From NCBI RefSeq assembly GCF_001427605.1, contig NZ_LMGZ01000014.1, forward strand, positions 1-48,957: a stretch of 48,957 nucleotides of DNA, written 5' to 3'. Shown piece after piece: positions 14,886 through 22,946 of this stretch (position 1 is its first letter; each line of letters begins with the position of its first letter). The position numbers were made by a program, and so were the translations under genes. Below the pieces are notes generated by a model that was not told the origin of the DNA, searched no databases, and worked only from the letters and a program-made list of their open reading frames with translations. Source of the DNA: Devosia sp. Root635 (GTDB taxonomy: Bacteria; Pseudomonadota; Alphaproteobacteria; Rhizobiales; Devosiaceae).

Positions 14886-15239
14886 GAATCAAGTGACGCC
14901 ATTGCCGTGTTTTCTGCGCTGTCGCAACCGACGCGGCTGGCGGTGTTTCGGCTGCTGATGCTGCATGAGCCGGCCGGGCTGCCGGCCGGGCGAATTGCCG
15001 AGCAACTGGATGTGCCGCAGAATACGCTGTCGACGCATCTGGCGATTCTCAGCCGGGCCGGGCTGATCGCGGCGGAGCGCGACGGCCGCAGCATTGGCTA
15101 TCGGGCGGAGCTGGGGCGAGTGCGGGATATTACGCGCTTCCTGGTGCAGGACTGTTGCGGCGGCCGGCCGGCGCTGTGCGAGACGCTGATGGCGGAGCTG
15201 GCGCCCTGTTGCTCGCCGCAGAGCATAGCCCATGGCTGA
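14883..15239 (+). CDS. arsR: ArsR-family arsenite-responsive repressor
   Basis: 118 residues. The winged helix is complete, with FSALSQPTRLAVFRLLM and recognition helix QNTLSTHLAILSRAGL. Metalloid-sensing cysteines are at the C-terminus: C91, C92 and C99 (QDCCGGRPALC), the layout known for ArsR of Acidithiobacillus ferrooxidans rather than the classical alpha-3 CVC site, plus C109 and C110. It should repress the operon and release DNA on binding As(III). It overlaps aqpS by 8 bases. An operator-like repeat covers its own start codon. Confidence 0.9.
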   Translation: MESSDAIAVFSALSQPTRLAVFRLLMLHEPAGLPAGRIAEQLDVPQNTLSTHLAILSRAGLIAAERDGRSIGYRAELGRVRDITRFLVQDCCGGRPALCETLMAELAPCCSPQSIAHG

Positions 15240-15915
15240 GGCGCGGCACGATCTCGGCCGGTCATTGGCGGCCGAGGCGCTGGGCACCGGAGCGCTGGTG
15301 GCGACGGTGGTCGGCTCGGGCATCATGGCGGAGCGGCTGACCGGCGATCCGGCGCTGGCGCTGCTGGCCAACGGGTTGGCGACCGGGGCCATGCTGGTGG
15401 TGCTGATCACCCTGTTCGGGCCGATTTCGGGGGCGCATCTCAATCCGGCGGTGACGCTGGTGCTGGCGCTGCGGGACAAATGGCAGCCGCGGCGGGCGCT
15501 GGTCTATATGGGCAGCCAGATGGCCGGTGGGCTTGCCGGCACGATGCTGGCGCAGGCGATGTTCGCGGAGCCCATTCTGGAGCTGGCGACATCGACCCGA
15601 AGCGGCGCCGGGCTGTGGCTGGCCGAGGGTGTCGCCGGTTTCGGGCTGGTCGGCACGATCCTGATCGGCGCCAGCGTGGCGCGTCCGGCGCTGGCCTGGC
15701 TGGTGGGGCTCTATATCACCGCGGCCTATTGGTTCACCGCATCCACCAGCTTCGCCAATCCGGCAGTGACGGTGGCCCGCGCCTTTACCGACAGCTTTTC
15801 CGGCATTCGACCGGGGGATGTGCCGGGCTTCATCGTGGCACAAATGGCGGGGGCGCTGCTGGCGCTGCTGCTGACGGGCTGGCTGCTGCGGCCCCTGGAG
15901 AAACAGACGCAATGA
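15232..15915 (+). CDS. aqpS: MIP-family aquaporin / aquaglyceroporin of the ars operon (AqpS type)
   Basis: 227-residue membrane channel of the major intrinsic protein family. The two signature half-helices are present: SGAHLNPAVT (near residue 65) and SFANPAVTVAR (near residue 180). Six hydrophobic segments are visible. By known example in Sinorhizobium meliloti, an aquaglyceroporin in this operon position passes arsenite made by ArsC out of the cell along its gradient. It overlaps arsR at one end and arsC at the other, so the three proteins are translated together. No ArsB or Acr3 pump is in the window. Confidence 0.88.
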   Translation: MAEARHDLGRSLAAEALGTGALVATVVGSGIMAERLTGDPALALLANGLATGAMLVVLITLFGPISGAHLNPAVTLVLALRDKWQPRRALVYMGSQMAGGLAGTMLAQAMFAEPILELATSTRSGAGLWLAEGVAGFGLVGTILIGASVARPALAWLVGLYITAAYWFTASTSFANPAVTVARAFTDSFSGIRPGDVPGFIVAQMAGALLALLLTGWLLRPLEKQTQ

Positions 15916-16325
15916 CCGTCACCATCTATCACAACCCCGATTGCGGCACGTCGCGCAACACGCTGGCGATGATCCGGCAGTCCGGCGTCGAGCCCGACGT
16001 GATCGACTATCTCCGGACCCCGCCGAGCCGGGAACGGATCGTGACGCTGGTGGCGGCGGCGGGGCTGACTTTGCGCGCGGCTTTGCGGCAGAAGGATACC
16101 CCTTATGCCGCGCTGGGGCTGGATGATCCGGGGCTGGATGACGAGGCGCTGCTCGATGCGATTGCCGAGCATCCAATCCTGCTGAACCGGCCCTTCGTGG
16201 TGACGCCGCTGGGCGCAAGGCTGTGCCGGCCGAGCGAGGTGGTGCTCGAAATCCTGGAGAATCCGGATATCGGGCCCTTCACCAAGGAGGATGGCGAAGT
16301 GGTTGGTCGCGGCGACGCGCGATAG
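15912..16325 (+). CDS. arsC: Arsenate reductase, glutaredoxin-dependent type
   Basis: 137 residues, the usual size of the ArsC plasmid R773-type family. The catalytic cysteine is C11 in HNPDCGTSRNTL. The other landmark residues are present: an arginine in YLRTPPSRE and one in NRPFVVTPLGARLCRP. It reduces As(V) to As(III) using glutathione and glutaredoxin. Its ATG overlaps the aqpS stop (ATGA), giving an arsR-aqpS-arsC operon in which the product leaves through the channel. Confidence 0.93.
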   Translation: MTVTIYHNPDCGTSRNTLAMIRQSGVEPDVIDYLRTPPSRERIVTLVAAAGLTLRAALRQKDTPYAALGLDDPGLDDEALLDAIAEHPILLNRPFVVTPLGARLCRPSEVVLEILENPDIGPFTKEDGEVVGRGDAR

Positions 16326-16492
16326 CAGGACCGCGTCACCGTCCTGGGGTCAGACGCGAGAATATTGCGCGCATTGGCCATTTGGCCGCATAACGTTGCG
16401 CGTTGGCGGATCGCGCTCCGCCGAATGAATGAAACTCTCCAAGGGGCTGTGCTAGCATCGGCAAAAGTTCGGTGCAGCGGAGCCTGTGGGTC

Positions 16493-17746
16493 ATGAGCGA
16501 TGTCATCATTCTGGGGGCCGGCATTGTCGGGGTGGCGACGGGCATTCATCTGTTGCGGCGCGGGCGCAGCGTCACGCTGATCGACAAGAACCAGCCGGGA
16601 CGCGAGACCAGCTTCGGCAATGCCGGCATTATCCAGCGCGAGGGGGTGCGGCCGCATGCCTTTCCGCGCGACCTGGCCATGCTGATGCAGGTGGGGCTGC
16701 ATCTGAGCACCGCGGCGCGCTACGAGCCGCTGGCGCTGCCGCGGCTGGCGCCGGCTCTGCTGCGCTATTGGTGGGAATCCTCGCCGGAGCATTATCGCCG
16801 GGTGGTGCAGAGCTATGCGCCGCTGATCGCCCGCTCGATCGTGACCCATGCCGACCTGATGGCACAGGCGGGGCCCGACGCCGAAGCGCTGGTGAGCAAG
16901 AGCGGGTGGCTGCTGGCCTTCCGCAGCGACAAAGGCCTGCGCCGGGAGGCCGAAAAGGCCCGGCAGGACCACGATCAGTTCGGCATTTCCCACCGCGTGG
17001 TGGAATGGCCCGAGCTCAAGGCGATGGAGCCGGACCTTAAGGGCGGGCTGGCGGGGGCGATCCACTGGACCGACCCCTGGACAGTGCGCGATCCGGGCGC
17101 GCTGGTGACCGAATATTTCAAGCTGTTCGAGCGGCTGGGCGGCCGTTTCGTGCGCGGCGCGGCGAGCGGGCTCATCCAGGATGGCGCCGGCTGGGCGGCC
17201 GAGGTGGACGGGACGCGGCATGGAGGCAAGCAGGCGGTGATCGCGCTGGGGCCATGGGCGCCGGACGTGCTCGACAGGCTGGGCTATCGGCTGCCGCTCT
17301 TCGTCAAGCGCGGCTATCACATGCATTACGGCACCCAAGGCGGGGCCAGGCTCAACCAGCTCATTCTCGATGCCGAGGTGGGCTATGTGCTGGCGCCGAT
17401 GGCGCGGGGCATCCGGCTGACCACCGGGGCGGAATTCGCCATGCGCGACGCGGCGCCGACGCCGATCCAGCTCGGGCGGGCCGAGCATGCGGCCAAGGAA
17501 CTGTTCCCGCTGGGGGAAAGGCTCGACCCCGAGCCATGGAAGGGCGCGCGGCCCTGTACACCCGACATGATGCCGATCATCGGCAAGGCGCCGCGGCATG
17601 AGGGGCTGTTCGTCGGGATCGGTCATGCTCATCACGGCTTTACGCTGGGGCCGGCGACGGGGGAATTGCTGGCGCAGACGATGACCGGCGAAGAGCCCGC
17701 GATCGACGTCAAGCCGTTCGGGATGGAGCGGTTTATCGGGCGGTAG
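16493..17746 (+). CDS. FAD-dependent oxidoreductase, D-amino-acid dehydrogenase-like (DadA type)
   Basis: 417 residues of the DAO family. The dinucleotide-binding motif is VIILGAGIVGVATGIHLLRRG at the N-terminus, with E/D equivalents in LIDKN. The end has GLFVGIGHAHHGFTLGPATG, the usual FAD-contact motif. Close relatives include D-amino-acid dehydrogenases; substrate may be a D-amino acid or an N-methyl amino acid. The ATG at 16493 starts the dinucleotide fold directly; a GTG at 16472 is also in frame. GGAG lies about 10 bases upstream of 16493. It stands alone after the ars operon. Confidence 0.85.
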   Translation: MSDVIILGAGIVGVATGIHLLRRGRSVTLIDKNQPGRETSFGNAGIIQREGVRPHAFPRDLAMLMQVGLHLSTAARYEPLALPRLAPALLRYWWESSPEHYRRVVQSYAPLIARSIVTHADLMAQAGPDAEALVSKSGWLLAFRSDKGLRREAEKARQDHDQFGISHRVVEWPELKAMEPDLKGGLAGAIHWTDPWTVRDPGALVTEYFKLFERLGGRFVRGAASGLIQDGAGWAAEVDGTRHGGKQAVIALGPWAPDVLDRLGYRLPLFVKRGYHMHYGTQGGARLNQLILDAEVGYVLAPMARGIRLTTGAEFAMRDAAPTPIQLGRAEHAAKELFPLGERLDPEPWKGARPCTPDMMPIIGKAPRHEGLFVGIGHAHHGFTLGPATGELLAQTMTGEEPAIDVKPFGMERFIGR

Positions 17747-17799
17747 GGGCGGCGCGCCACCATCCCTGATCCGGCCCGCAATAGCGGTGCCGATGTTCA

Positions 17800-17940
17800 T
17801 CGCCTCCCTCCCCCTTGAGGGGAGGGATTGAGGGAGGGGGTCCATCAGTGATCCACAAAGCCACCCCCTCCCCAGCTCTGCTACGACCCTGCGGGCCGAG
17901 CGTCGCTACCCTCCCCTCAAGGGGGAGGGTGGGGCGGGAG
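17800..17940. repeat. Composite GC-rich intergenic repeat, copy A4
   Basis: CGCCTCCCTCCCCCTTGAGG start and CCCTCCCCTCAAGGGGGAGG end, with the central part differing from A2 and A3 (AGTGATCCAC, and CTGCTACGACCCTGCGGGCC). It lies between convergent genes (DadA-like and aldo/keto reductase). Confidence 0.65.
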
Positions 17941-17975
17941 CCGAGGGAGCAGCGTCGCTTTCAGCGCCCAAAACG

Positions 17976-19013
17976 CTAACGCAACCAGCCGGTGGGGCGG
18001 GGGTGGAGTTCCATCTGGCCGTCCTTGGTGGCGGCGTCGATGGCGGCGATTTCGTCGGCCGACAGGGATAGATTGTTGAGCACGCCCAGATTGTCTTTGA
18101 GCTGATCGAGATTGCGCACGCCGATCAAGGCCGAGGTCATTTCGGGGCGGCGCAGCACCCAGGAGAGGGCGAGCTGGACCATGGACTGGCCGCGGCTCCT
18201 GGCGATGTCGCCGAGCCTGTCGACGGCGGCAAGAACACGCGGCTCGATATGGCTGGCGCGGAGGCTGCCATTGGGATTTTCGCCGCGGGTGCCGGACTTG
18301 TCGCCGGAATTGTATTTGCCCGACAGCACGCCCTGGGCCAGCGGGGAGAAGGCGATCATGCCGATGCCCAGTTCGCCGCAGGCGTCAATGGTGTGGTCGT
18401 TCTCAATCCAGCGGTTGATCATCGAATAGCTGGGCTGATGGATGGTGGTGGCGACGCCCATCTGCTTGAGGATGGCATGGGCCTCGCGGGTTTCCTTTTC
18501 CGGGTAGCTGGAAATGCCGACATAGAGCGCCTTGCCGCTTTGGACGGCATGGGCCAGCGCGCCCATGGTTTCCTCGAGCGGGGTCTCGGGGTCGAAGCGG
18601 TGGGAATAGAAGATATCGACATAGTCGAGCCCCAGGCGCCGGAGCGATTGATCGAGGCTGGCCAGCACGTATTTGCGGCCGCCGAATTCGCCATAGGGGC
18701 CGGGCCACATATTGTAGCCGGCCTTGGTGGACACGATCAGCTCGTCGCGATAGGGGCGGAAATCGCGCGCCATGACCTGGCCGAACAATTCCTCGGAAGA
18801 GCCGGCGGGCGGGCCGTAATTGTTGGCGAGATCGAAATGGGTGATGCCGTTGTCGAAGGCGTGCCCGAGGATTTCCATGGCCGAGGGATAATCGCGCGTG
18901 CCGCCGAAATTCTGCCAGAGGCCCAGGCTGATGACTGGCAGCTTGAGGCCGGAGCGGCCCGAGCGCCGGTATTGCATCGTGTCATAGCGTGCCGTATCGG
19001 CCCGATAGGTCAT
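17976..19013 (-). CDS. Aldo/keto reductase (YghZ / L-glyceraldehyde-3-phosphate reductase type)
   Basis: 345 residues, matching the YghZ group in length. The catalytic tetrad is visible: D and Y in HFDLANNYGPPAGSSEE, K in VSTKAGYNMWPGPYG, H in FYSHRFDPETPLEETM. The NADPH-binding end has ALIGVRNLDQLKDN. Known relatives detoxify methylglyoxal and reduce L-glyceraldehyde 3-phosphate. GGGAG precedes the ATG. It is divergent from trhO. Confidence is high for the family, lower for the substrate. Confidence 0.93.
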   Translation of the reverse strand: MTYRADTARYDTMQYRRSGRSGLKLPVISLGLWQNFGGTRDYPSAMEILGHAFDNGITHFDLANNYGPPAGSSEELFGQVMARDFRPYRDELIVSTKAGYNMWPGPYGEFGGRKYVLASLDQSLRRLGLDYVDIFYSHRFDPETPLEETMGALAHAVQSGKALYVGISSYPEKETREAHAILKQMGVATTIHQPSYSMINRWIENDHTIDACGELGIGMIAFSPLAQGVLSGKYNSGDKSGTRGENPNGSLRASHIEPRVLAAVDRLGDIARSRGQSMVQLALSWVLRRPEMTSALIGVRNLDQLKDNLGVLNNLSLSADEIAAIDAATKDGQMELHPRPTGWLR

Positions 19014-19105
19014 GGTTATTCTCCCGAAAATTTGCGATTTGGCCGCGCGTGACGCTGGGCGCGGCGAATGGTATGAGCGGGCCGATGAGCCCGCGTGAAT
19101 CCGAT

Positions 19106-20125
19106 ATGAACGCTAATCTGCCCCAAGGCCAGCAACCATACAAGGTGATGGCCATCTATAAATTTGCCGACCTGCCGGATGCCGAAGCGATCCAGCCGGA
19201 ACTGGCCGCATTCTGCTGCGGGCTTGGGATCAAGGGCACGCTGATCCTGGCGCCGGAGGGCATCAACGGCACGGTGGCGGGAACGGCCGGTAATATCGAT
19301 GCGCTGGCGGAATGGCTGTTTGGCGGCGCGGTCTTTGCCGGGCGGCTCAATGGCGCCGAGGTGAAATATTCGGCGGCGGCGGAAATGCCCTTCCTGCGCA
19401 TGAAGGTGCGGCTTAAGCCGGAAATCGTCACCCTGCGGGCGCCGGAGGCCAATCCGGCCAGGACGGTGGGCACCTATGTCGAGCCGGCGGACTGGAACGG
19501 GCTGATCGCGCGCAACGACGTGGTGCTGGTCGATACGCGCAACGACTATGAGGTGGGGCTGGGCACGTTCCAGCGGGCGCTGGACCCGGCGACCCGGAGC
19601 TTCACCGAATTCAAGGATTACGTGGCCGAGCATCTGGACCCGCAGCGGGACAGGAAGGTGGCGATGTTCTGCACCGGCGGCATCCGCTGCGAGAAGGCGT
19701 CGAGCTACCTGCTGAGCCAGGGCTTCGAGGAAGTGTTCCACCTCAAGGGGGGGATCCTGAAATATCTCGAGGTGGTGCCGGAAAGCGAAAGCCGGTTTAC
19801 CGGGGAATGTTTCGTGTTCGACGAGCGCGTATCGGTGGGGCATGGACTGGTGGAAGGCGACGCGACCTTGTGCCGGGCCTGCCGGCATCCGCTGACGGCG
19901 GCGGATCGGGCGGCGCCAGACTATGTCGAGGGCGTAAGCTGCCCACATTGCGCCGGGGAGGCCGGCAAGCATGCGGCGGCGGCCGAGCGACAAAAACAGA
20001 TGGAACTGGGCCGCAAGCATGGCGTGGCGCATCTGGGCGATGCAGCGGCAACTGTTGCGGCGGAACGCAAGGCGGCCAAACGGGCCCTGGCCGAGGCATC
20101 GCGGGCGCGGAACAAAACGGGCTAG
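19106..20125 (+). CDS. trhO: tRNA uridine(34) hydroxylase, rhodanese-like
   Basis: 339 residues from 19106. The N-terminal acylphosphatase-like region has LAPEGINGTVAG, the middle is a rhodanese domain with the active-site loop MFCTGGIRCEKASSYL (about residues 185-200), and the C-terminus has cysteine pairs (CRACRHP and CPHC) of a likely zinc site. TrhO makes 5-hydroxyuridine at tRNA position 34 from oxygen. Earlier in-frame ATGs at 19073 and 19085 exist, without a clear ribosome-binding site for any, so the start is uncertain. Divergent from the aldo/keto reductase gene. Confidence 0.93.
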   Translation: MNANLPQGQQPYKVMAIYKFADLPDAEAIQPELAAFCCGLGIKGTLILAPEGINGTVAGTAGNIDALAEWLFGGAVFAGRLNGAEVKYSAAAEMPFLRMKVRLKPEIVTLRAPEANPARTVGTYVEPADWNGLIARNDVVLVDTRNDYEVGLGTFQRALDPATRSFTEFKDYVAEHLDPQRDRKVAMFCTGGIRCEKASSYLLSQGFEEVFHLKGGILKYLEVVPESESRFTGECFVFDERVSVGHGLVEGDATLCRACRHPLTAADRAAPDYVEGVSCPHCAGEAGKHAAAAERQKQMELGRKHGVAHLGDAAATVAAERKAAKRALAEASRARNKTG

Positions 20126-20187
20126 GCCGCGCGCGGGCGCGCAGGCTTTCGCCATTGCTTCGGCGCCTGTGTGCCGCTGAGCACTGT

Positions 20188-20218
20188 ATTGCCCGGACGA
20201 GCCGGGCAATGACGGTGG
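20188..20218. repeat. REP-like element, copy C2
   Basis: ATTGCCCGG and CCGGGCAAT form a 9-bp stem around ACGAG, followed by GACGGTGG. It lies in the gap between trhO and mbfA, which are convergent. Confidence 0.6.
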
Positions 20219-20275
20219 ATTCAACCACCCCTTTCTGCGCGTGTTGCATGCCGCGCCGGTTCTGGCGGCCTGAGC

Positions 20276-21256
20276 TCAGGCATTGCCGATAAGGATGCCG
20301 GCGGCGAAGACCAGCGAGCCGCCGAGCACCACCTGCAGGACCGCGCGCCAGAACGGCGTCTGCATGTAACGGTTCTGGATAAAGGCGATGGCCCAGAGTT
20401 CGATCAGCACGATGACGATGGCGACCGTAGTGGCCGTCACGAAATCGGCGATGAGATAGGGCAGTGCATGACCGAGGCCGCCAATGGCGGTCATGATGCC
20501 GGCGGCGAGGCCCCGCTTGATCGGGGAACCGCGGCCGGTGAGCTTGCCATCGTCGGAGGCGGCTTCGGTGAAGCCCATGGAAATGCCGGCGCCGATGGCG
20601 GCGGCAAGGCCGACAAGAAAGGTCTGGTGGGTATCGCCAGTGGCGAAGGCGGCGGCGAAGACCGGAGCCAGGGTGGAGACCGAGCCGTCCATGAGGCCGG
20701 CGAGGCCGGGCTGCACATAGGTCAAGACGAACTGGCGGTGCGCCTCGGTGGATTCACTGTCGCGGCCTGCGGCGCCGAGCACCGTGGCGTCGATGCGGTC
20801 GGCGGCATCGGCATGCTTGCGCTCCTGGACGGCGAGGTCGCCGAGGAGCTTGCGGATACCGGCATCGGTCGCCTGCTTGGCAGCCTCCATATAGAAGCGA
20901 TAGGCCCCCTCCTCCATCTCCCACACCTGCTGGCGCACCGCTTCCAGGGTCAGCGTCTTCATCAGCCAGAGCGGCTTGCGGGGCACGAAGCCTCGGACAT
21001 GCTCGCGGCGGATGGGGACGAGGCGCTTGCCGAAGCGCTCCACGTAAAGATCGAGCAGACGGCGGCGATGCTCGTCCTCCTCGGCGGCCATGCCCTCGAA
21101 CAAGGCGGCCGAGCCGGGATAGGTCTCGGCGAGGCGCGTGGCGAATTCGGAATAGATGCGGCCGTCTTCCTCTTCGGCGGCCACGGCAAGGGAGAGGATT
21201 TCGCGCTCGGACAGGGAGGAGAAGCTGCGGCGGGTGTCGGGGCGGAGCGAAAACAT
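20276..21256 (-). CDS. mbfA: MbfA: ferritin-like domain fused to VIT1-type membrane transporter
   Basis: 326 residues. The N-terminal half (about 10-160) is a ferritin-like four-helix bundle with di-iron EExxH-type motifs: AAEEEDGRIYSEFA, MAAEEDEHRRRLL, EMEEGAYRFYMEAA and LAVQERKHAD. The C-terminal half has several hydrophobic segments of the VIT1/CCC1 family. Known MbfA proteins in Agrobacterium and Bradyrhizobium export iron from the cytoplasm under acid and peroxide stress and are repressed by Irr. An in-frame GTG at 21265 is possible, but the ATG at 21256 is preferred. An Irr-type box lies 35 bases upstream. Confidence 0.92.
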   Translation of the reverse strand: MFSLRPDTRRSFSSLSEREILSLAVAAEEEDGRIYSEFATRLAETYPGSAALFEGMAAEEDEHRRRLLDLYVERFGKRLVPIRREHVRGFVPRKPLWLMKTLTLEAVRQQVWEMEEGAYRFYMEAAKQATDAGIRKLLGDLAVQERKHADAADRIDATVLGAAGRDSESTEAHRQFVLTYVQPGLAGLMDGSVSTLAPVFAAAFATGDTHQTFLVGLAAAIGAGISMGFTEAASDDGKLTGRGSPIKRGLAAGIMTAIGGLGHALPYLIADFVTATTVAIVIVLIELWAIAFIQNRYMQTPFWRAVLQVVLGGSLVFAAGILIGNA

Positions 21257-21290
21257 GACGGGCACACTTTGGAATAGTTCTAAATAATGA

Positions 21291-21305
21291 TTAGAACGGT
21301 TCTAA
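21291..21305 (-). promoter_or_regulatory. Irr-type iron control element (ICE) before mbfA
   Basis: TTAGAACGGTTCTAA is a perfect 7-1-7 palindrome, matching the TTAGAA-N3-TTCTAA core of ICE boxes bound by Irr in Hyphomicrobiales. A second near-copy half (AGTTCTAAATAATGATTAGAAC) overlaps to the left. Irr would repress mbfA at low iron. Confidence 0.8.
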
Positions 21306-21360
21306 GGTGATGGCAAGAGTGGGGGTGAGGTGGAAGGGGTTGGGCTGTGAAGATGAACGC

Positions 21361-21488
21361 GCCACGCCCTCGTGGTTCGAGGGTCGCTACGCTCCCGCCT
21401 CACCATGAGGGCTACTTTTAGCTCGATGTTCCAGTAGCCCTCATGGTGAGGTGCGCTTCTTCAGCGCCTTGAACCACGAGGGCGTGGC
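21361..21488. repeat. Large hairpin repeat, 56-base arms (copy B)
   Basis: Left arm 21361-21416 and right arm 21433-21488 are inverted copies. The outer 18 bases (GCCACGCCCTCGTGGTTC) and inner 19 bases (CCTCACCATGAGGGCTACT) pair perfectly; the 19 bases between them do not pair. The loop is 16 bases. It lies downstream of the flavoprotein gene and upstream of mbfA. Confidence 0.85.
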
Positions 21489-21494
21489 ATGCGC

Positions 21495-22385
21495 CTAAAC
21501 CAGCATCGACTGCTGGGCGAAGATCGCGGCCATGGCGCCGTGGGCGCTGGCGAGGGTGACCGATGCCATGGGGTTGGCCAGGTCGCCGGCGGCGTAGATG
21601 CCGGGCATGGAGGTCTCGCGGCGGTCGTCGACCTTGAGGGCGATGCCGACGGGGGTATCGACAGTTTCGAGGCCGAGGGTTTGGTGGAGGTTGGCGGAGG
21701 GCTGGTTGCGCGGATGGGCGAAGAGCACATCGACGGCGACATTGCGGCCGGTATCGAGATTGACGGTGGCGAGCTGGCCCCCGGCATGGGCGATCTCGAC
21801 GATCCTGCCATCGATGACGGGGACATTGCGGCGGGCCAGGTCGGCGCGGGCAGCGGCGTCGATGTCGTGACCATCGGCAAACAGGGTCAGCGTGTCGGTC
21901 CAATCATGGAACAGGGAAACGGCACGCAGGGCCTGCGGGCCGCTATAGACCAGGCCCCAATGCCGGCCGGCGACCTCGAAGCCGTCGCAATAGGGGCAGG
22001 GCACGATGGACTGGCCCCAGCATTCGGCAAAGCCGGGTATGGATGGCATCTGGTCGGCGACGCCATAGCTGAGCAAGAGGCGACGGGATTGGAGGCTTTC
22101 GCCATCGTCGGTGAGAACGGAAAAATCGTCGATCGCGCCGGAAATGGCGTTGGCGCGGGCATTGACCAGCTTGACCGTGGGATAGCGAGCGAGCTGCCGG
22201 CGGGCCTCGGCGAGAATGTCCAGCGGCGGCTTGTGATCGTGGCCGAGCAGGCCGTGGGAATGGCCGGCGAAGCGGTTGCGCGGCAGTCCGGTATCGAGGA
22301 CCGTAACCTTGCGACGGGCGCGGCCGAGCTGCAGGGCACCGGCCAGGCCGGCAAAGCTGCCGCCGATGATGATGACGTCATCCAT
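21495..22385 (-). CDS. Thioredoxin-reductase-like FAD/NAD(P) oxidoreductase
   Basis: 296 residues of the thioredoxin reductase-like group. The FAD motif is VIIIGGSFAGLAGALQLGRA at the N-terminus; the redox motif is CPYC in SIVPCPYCDGFE (about residues 132-135); the FAD-contact end is GIYAAGDLANPMASVTLASA. Such proteins (YtrA/HcaD-like or TrxR-like) pass electrons between NAD(P)H and a thiol or an acceptor unknown here. The gene overlaps the Rrf2 regulator by 8 bases, so the regulator very likely controls it. Confidence 0.9.
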   Translation of the reverse strand: MDDVIIIGGSFAGLAGALQLGRARRKVTVLDTGLPRNRFAGHSHGLLGHDHKPPLDILAEARRQLARYPTVKLVNARANAISGAIDDFSVLTDDGESLQSRRLLLSYGVADQMPSIPGFAECWGQSIVPCPYCDGFEVAGRHWGLVYSGPQALRAVSLFHDWTDTLTLFADGHDIDAAARADLARRNVPVIDGRIVEIAHAGGQLATVNLDTGRNVAVDVLFAHPRNQPSANLHQTLGLETVDTPVGIALKVDDRRETSMPGIYAAGDLANPMASVTLASAHGAMAAIFAQQSMLV

Positions 22386-22833
22386 GATGGTGGTTTCCGT
22401 GGTGCGGGTGAAGGGGATTGGGGGTGGCCTCACGGGCGATATCGTCGAGCGAGACGCGCTCGAGGCGGGCCGCGAGCAGGGCTTCGGCATCGGCCAGGAA
22501 ATCGCCCATGACGGCATTGACGGTGCGGACAATGCCACAGGCAATATCGCCGGGGTCGCTTTCGGTGCGGATGAGCAGGCTCTCGCCCATGGCGGCATAG
22601 ACCTGGCGCAGGTTGATCTCGCCGGCGGGACGCAGCAGGCGCCAGCCGCCATCGTGACCCCTGGTGGAGGCGACGAGGCCAGCCTCGCGCAGGGTGCCGA
22701 GGACACGGCGGACGACGACCGGATTGGTCATCAGGCACTGGGCGAGCGTTGACGAGGTGATAGCCTCGTCGGGCTGCTTGTGCAGGTGAACGAGGGCGTG
22801 GAGGGCCAGGGACAGGCGGCTGGAGCGTTTCAT
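22378..22833 (-). CDS. Rrf2-family transcriptional regulator
   Basis: 151 residues. N-terminal winged helix: LSLALHALVHLHKQPDEAIT, then SSTLAQCLMTNPVVVRRVLGTLREAGLV and RGHDGGWRLLRPAGEINLRQ. The three-cysteine iron-sulfur cluster of IscR or NsrR is absent: only two cysteines are present (QCLM and IACGIV), so sensing is probably thiol-based. A palindrome overlapping its own start suggests self-control. It overlaps the flavoprotein gene by 8 bases and ends in a histidine-rich tail. Confidence 0.9.
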   Translation of the reverse strand: MKRSSRLSLALHALVHLHKQPDEAITSSTLAQCLMTNPVVVRRVLGTLREAGLVASTRGHDGGWRLLRPAGEINLRQVYAAMGESLLIRTESDPGDIACGIVRTVNAVMGDFLADAEALLAARLERVSLDDIAREATPNPLHPHHGNHHHG

Positions 22834-22852
22834 GTAACTTTTATTGTTACAT
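22832..22852 (-). promoter_or_regulatory. Rrf2 operator candidate
   Basis: ATGTAAC and GTTACAT (7-base arms) around TTTTATT form a perfect palindrome that includes the start codon of the Rrf2 gene. It lies in a short AT-rich promoter stretch. It fits autoregulation of the rrf2-flavoprotein operon. Confidence 0.7.
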
Positions 22853-22946
22853 TATTAGACATTGTCAACCCCTGGCGGGCTTCGCGCTTTCGCCGCAATG
22901 GCGGAATGCTATGGTCGGCAAATCTGCAGAGACCGGGAGGACGACA

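Noticed and set aside
16405..16422. GGCGGA/TCCGCC hairpin before the DadA-like gene as terminator of the ars operon
   Set aside because: Only 6 pairs, no T-run; too weak to call.
16103..17845. 580-codon minus-strand frame opposite arsC and the DadA-like gene
   Set aside because: Low-complexity, R/P/H-rich translation; both opposite genes are clear.
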